Shown in pieces: positions 61,251-64,000 of a DNA stretch of 64,000 bases. The notes under the pieces were generated by a model. The model searched no databases, had not been told where the DNA came from, and worked only from the letters and a program-made list of their open reading frames with translations. Numbering within the stretch: the first letter of the stretch is position 1; each line of letters begins with the position of its first letter. The translations under genes and the position numbers were made by a program. The DNA is from Candidatus Zixiibacteriota bacterium (GTDB taxonomy: Bacteria > Zixibacteria > MSB-5A5 > UBA10806). The stretch is from assembly GCA_024641335.1 (NCBI GenBank), contig JAHEDG010000012.1, positions 1-64,000 on the forward strand, read 5' to 3'.

Positions 61251-62300
61251 TCACTTGGATTCGGTTACGTCAGCAGTCTCCACGACATCGTTGGTGACAT
61301 CGATGCTATCGACGCCCTTTTCCCCCTCGACCCTCAGCTGCCTGTAAGTCAGGCCTTCCTTGAAAGAGAATATCGCTCCGAGGATTATGGGGGGGAGATA
61401 GATGAATATATGGAGGAGAAACGAAAAAGCCAGGGCTTCGGATTTACCGACGCCGAACGGGTGCATGGCAGCCACGGTGGCACCCTGGAATGTCCCTATA
61501 TTGCCGGGGGCAATAACCACAGTCATCATGACGCTGACCACGGCAGTAATAATTACGGCTCCCCAGATATTAATGGAGAATCCGAAGGCCAGAATCAGAA
61601 AATATACTATTGCGGCCTGGGCCAGCCATGATGATACCGACAATACGGATACGGCCGTAAGATGTCTGGAGCTTTTCAATGTTCCAAGACCGGAGAAGAA
61701 CGAAAACTTGATATCGTCGATTCTTTTTCGGGAATGCCTCGGCAGATGCCCACTGAATTTTTCCACGATATCATGAGTTAATCCTTTGGAGCGGGAAAGA
61801 ACAAATAATATCGCCATAGCTCCGAGGATTATGGCCGCCAGAACAATGAAATGCCAGGCCCGGAATTCGGCGGGCAAAACCACAAAAAGGGATGTGACGA
61901 AAATAATTCCCAGCAGAGCCATGCCGTCGAACAAAACCTCGAGGACGGTAGTGGTAAAGATGAAGGTTTTCTTAAGACCTATCTTTCTGCTGAAAAGGTA
62001 TACCCTGGCCACCTGCCCGGTCAGATATGGCATCAGCAGATTGACCATAATACCGATGCAATAAACCGGATATATCGCCAGGACTCCAACCTTTCTGGCG
62101 GTATCGACAAGAAACTTCAGCCTCGAAGCCCGAATCAAGGCTATCAAACCCTCCAGAAATAAAAGGGGGATAAGAAAGCGTGTATCGATGGCGATGATAG
62201 CCGACCAGAGAGCGTAAATATCCAAATCGTAGAAGCAGTATATCAGGAGGCCCGTGGTGAGCACCAGCCCCCAGAACTTTTTTTGTTTGATGATTTTCAA
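61251..62300 (-). CDS. Lysylphosphatidylglycerol synthase TM region/UPF0104 flippase-like protein
   Basis: Multi-TM; ALIRASRLKFLV, PGNIGTFQGATVAAMHPFGV. Confidence 0.88.
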   Translation of the reverse strand: MKIIKQKKFWGLVLTTGLLIYCFYDLDIYALWSAIIAIDTRFLIPLLFLEGLIALIRASRLKFLVDTARKVGVLAIYPVYCIGIMVNLLMPYLTGQVARVYLFSRKIGLKKTFIFTTTVLEVLFDGMALLGIIFVTSLFVVLPAEFRAWHFIVLAAIILGAMAILFVLSRSKGLTHDIVEKFSGHLPRHSRKRIDDIKFSFFSGLGTLKSSRHLTAVSVLSVSSWLAQAAIVYFLILAFGFSINIWGAVIITAVVSVMMTVVIAPGNIGTFQGATVAAMHPFGVGKSEALAFSFLLHIFIYLPPIILGAIFSFKEGLTYRQLRVEGEKGVDSIDVTNDVVETADVTESK

Positions 62301-63052
62301 ATTTCGATTACGGCGTCTTTTGTCACCCAGCCTTTTAAGCCGTTTCCTAATTCAATAAGGTAACTGTTTTCCCTGGTTTCCAGGATCCTGAACTCCAATC
62401 CCTCGTGTCCGACTTCGATTCTTTTAAAATCATCGCCGGGTCCTTCCCGAATATCCGCGGTTTGAGAGATCAACACCCCCCAGACGCTCAGACGATCGAG
62501 CTTGATTCTCCGGGCGGAGGCGGCACCGGCAAAGATAGCGATTACCAGTCCGAGTATCAACAGGTAATATGGCCATGAGCGGTCTTTGCCCCGAATCAGA
62601 ATATAGGCCAAAGAAGAGGCCAATAACCACCATGAAATAGTAAATATTATCAAAAACCCGTTCAGGCCCAAAAGAGCTGTAAAACCGTTCCAGAGATCCA
62701 GAATAAAGCCGCCTTTTTCCATCTGTATTTTATCGGTATTGAATGAGCGGGCATATTCGAGATTGACCGCGGCCTGGTTCATTCGAGGGTCGATTTTCAG
62801 AGCCCGACGATAAGCCCAGATGGATTCACCGATATCCCCGGCCATAAAATAGGAGTTGCCGAGATTGTAGAACAGTTTCGGATTAGAGTAACCGCGTTGA
62901 ATAATTTTGGTGTAGTTTTCAATGGCCGACACGAAATCGCCTTTATCATAATATTCGGCGGCTTGGTTCCAGAGGGTTTCGTTGTCGGCCGCGGAGGCGA
63001 CACTGAAGGCCGAGAGAATCGTTATCAGCATAAAACAGATAAACTGTTTCAT
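62297..63052 (-). CDS. BatE-like TPR plus SH3 protein
   Basis: TPR segment DFVSAIENYTKIIQRGYSNPKLFYNLGNSYF, TM pair, SH3-like C-terminus; adjacent to BatD-like gene. Confidence 0.82.
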   Translation of the reverse strand: MKQFICFMLITILSAFSVASAADNETLWNQAAEYYDKGDFVSAIENYTKIIQRGYSNPKLFYNLGNSYFMAGDIGESIWAYRRALKIDPRMNQAAVNLEYARSFNTDKIQMEKGGFILDLWNGFTALLGLNGFLIIFTISWWLLASSLAYILIRGKDRSWPYYLLILGLVIAIFAGAASARRIKLDRLSVWGVLISQTADIREGPGDDFKRIEVGHEGLEFRILETRENSYLIELGNGLKGWVTKDAVIEI

Positions 63053-64000
63053 AGCAGTTTTTCCAGTCGGCCGGAAAGATCGGACGCTTCATTAAGCAGC
63101 TGATCCGCGTGATTTTCGTCGTTGAAGAACGGGGCGAATCGGGCGGTCTGACATTTTTCCAGAAAAGCTATGAGATCCAGTCGAACAGTCTGATCGATTC
63201 TTTCATCCGATCTTATATCATCCAGGGTCAGGGCGGATTTGCCCAGATTCAGACGATCGGCAATAAACCCGACTATAAAATCATAAATCTCCGCGTAAAA
63301 TCCGGGATAATCGCCGGTTTTTTTCCTGCGGGCGGCCGATTTGAATATCCGTTTGGATCTTCTCCCCGCCCCGAACCGTCTGGCATAAGCCCGGTCACCC
63401 ATGAGTTTGATATAATGTTTTCGGAAGAGCACGGATCCGGCGATTCCGAAGACGGGAGTTATCTGCAGAATCCAGAACCAGGGGCTTCCGAACAGATCGA
63501 AGTATTCTTCTTCGCCCGGAAATTCCGTAATTATATATCCGAATGATTTTTTTCCAGCGGCGATAATATTCTTCGGAGCGCCGCCAACGTCGGTCAAGCC
63601 CTCACCGGAGGCGATTATATTTATCGGCTCCGCGGCTATAGTCACGTAAGAATTTTTGCCCGGATCGAAATAGCTGTATTTAAGCGCCGGCACAGTAAAT
63701 TCTCCCGATGTAACCGGGATTATGGCTTGTTCGAAAACTATAGATCCGGAGACAACTCCGCCGCTGTTATTTACGGACTCCTGCCGACCGGATTCATAAA
63801 CGCGAAAATCAGGCAGATCCGGGATATCCACTGAAGGCAGCGATTTGATATTACCGGTTCCGTATAATGTTATCTTCATGGTAATGGGCTCGTCTACGCC
63901 CACAGAATCTTTATCGATGCCGATTTTAATATTATATCTGCCCACGGCTCCATTGAAGTAATCTGGTCTGCCTTTTTGCGGTAGAGCTCTCACATTCAAC
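63049..64000 (-). CDS. BatD-like protein, N-terminus beyond window edge
   Basis: GRYNIKIGIDKDSVGVDEPITMKITLYGTGNIKSLPSVDIPDLPDFRVYE...; open to the window edge. Confidence 0.85.
   Translation of the reverse strand, partial: LNVRALPQKGRPDYFNGAVGRYNIKIGIDKDSVGVDEPITMKITLYGTGNIKSLPSVDIPDLPDFRVYESGRQESVNNSGGVVSGSIVFEQAIIPVTSGEFTVPALKYSYFDPGKNSYVTIAAEPINIIASGEGLTDVGGAPKNIIAAGKKSFGYIITEFPGEEEYFDLFGSPWFWILQITPVFGIAGSVLFRKHYIKLMGDRAYARRFGAGRRSKRIFKSAARRKKTGDYPGFYAEIYDFIVGFIADRLNLGKSALTLDDIRSDERIDQTVRLDLIAFLEKCQTARFAPFFNDENHADQLLNEASDLSGRLEKLL

Overview
This 64-kb window is gene-dense and almost entirely coded on the minus strand. Only asnS, one accessory ORF and one outer-membrane-type ORF are on +. 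Gene content looks like a diderm environmental or candidate-phylum bacterium; the exact phylum is not established here. Housekeeping blocks: gdh, AAG glycosylase, uvrC, cysS, ddl, ispF-ispD, queA, ruvB-ruvA-ruvC-yebC, rnc-fabF-acpP-fabG-fabD-fabH-plsX-rpmF-yceD, asnS, slipin/NfeD, an RND efflux operon, corA, nth and batD/batE-like genes. The most interesting parts are: (1) a complete selenocysteine toolkit (selD-selA-selB plus tRNA-Sec), in which selD contains an in-frame UGA at 45532-45534 that the ORF track misses, followed by a SECIS-like hairpin, and in which the tRNA-Sec seems to have a 12-pair rather than 13-pair acceptor/T branch; (2) a contiguous bshC-bshA-bshB1 bacillithiol operon with tRNA-Sec 68 nt downstream on the same strand; (3) a ~1730-aa kinase/ATPase/TPR/GAF/sigma54-AAA+/Fis-type regulator whose promoter overlaps a perfect 8-bp-arm palindrome; (4) a multibranched RNA-like structure upstream of a 36-aa membrane microprotein, in which the closing stem competes with an anti-Shine-Dalgarno pairing (riboswitch-like layout); (5) an accessory nuclease-like ORF bracketed by two copies of a ~28-bp palindromic repeat. 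No CRISPR array or transposase was seen. All calls come from reading the sequence and ORF translations; no searches or folding programs were run.
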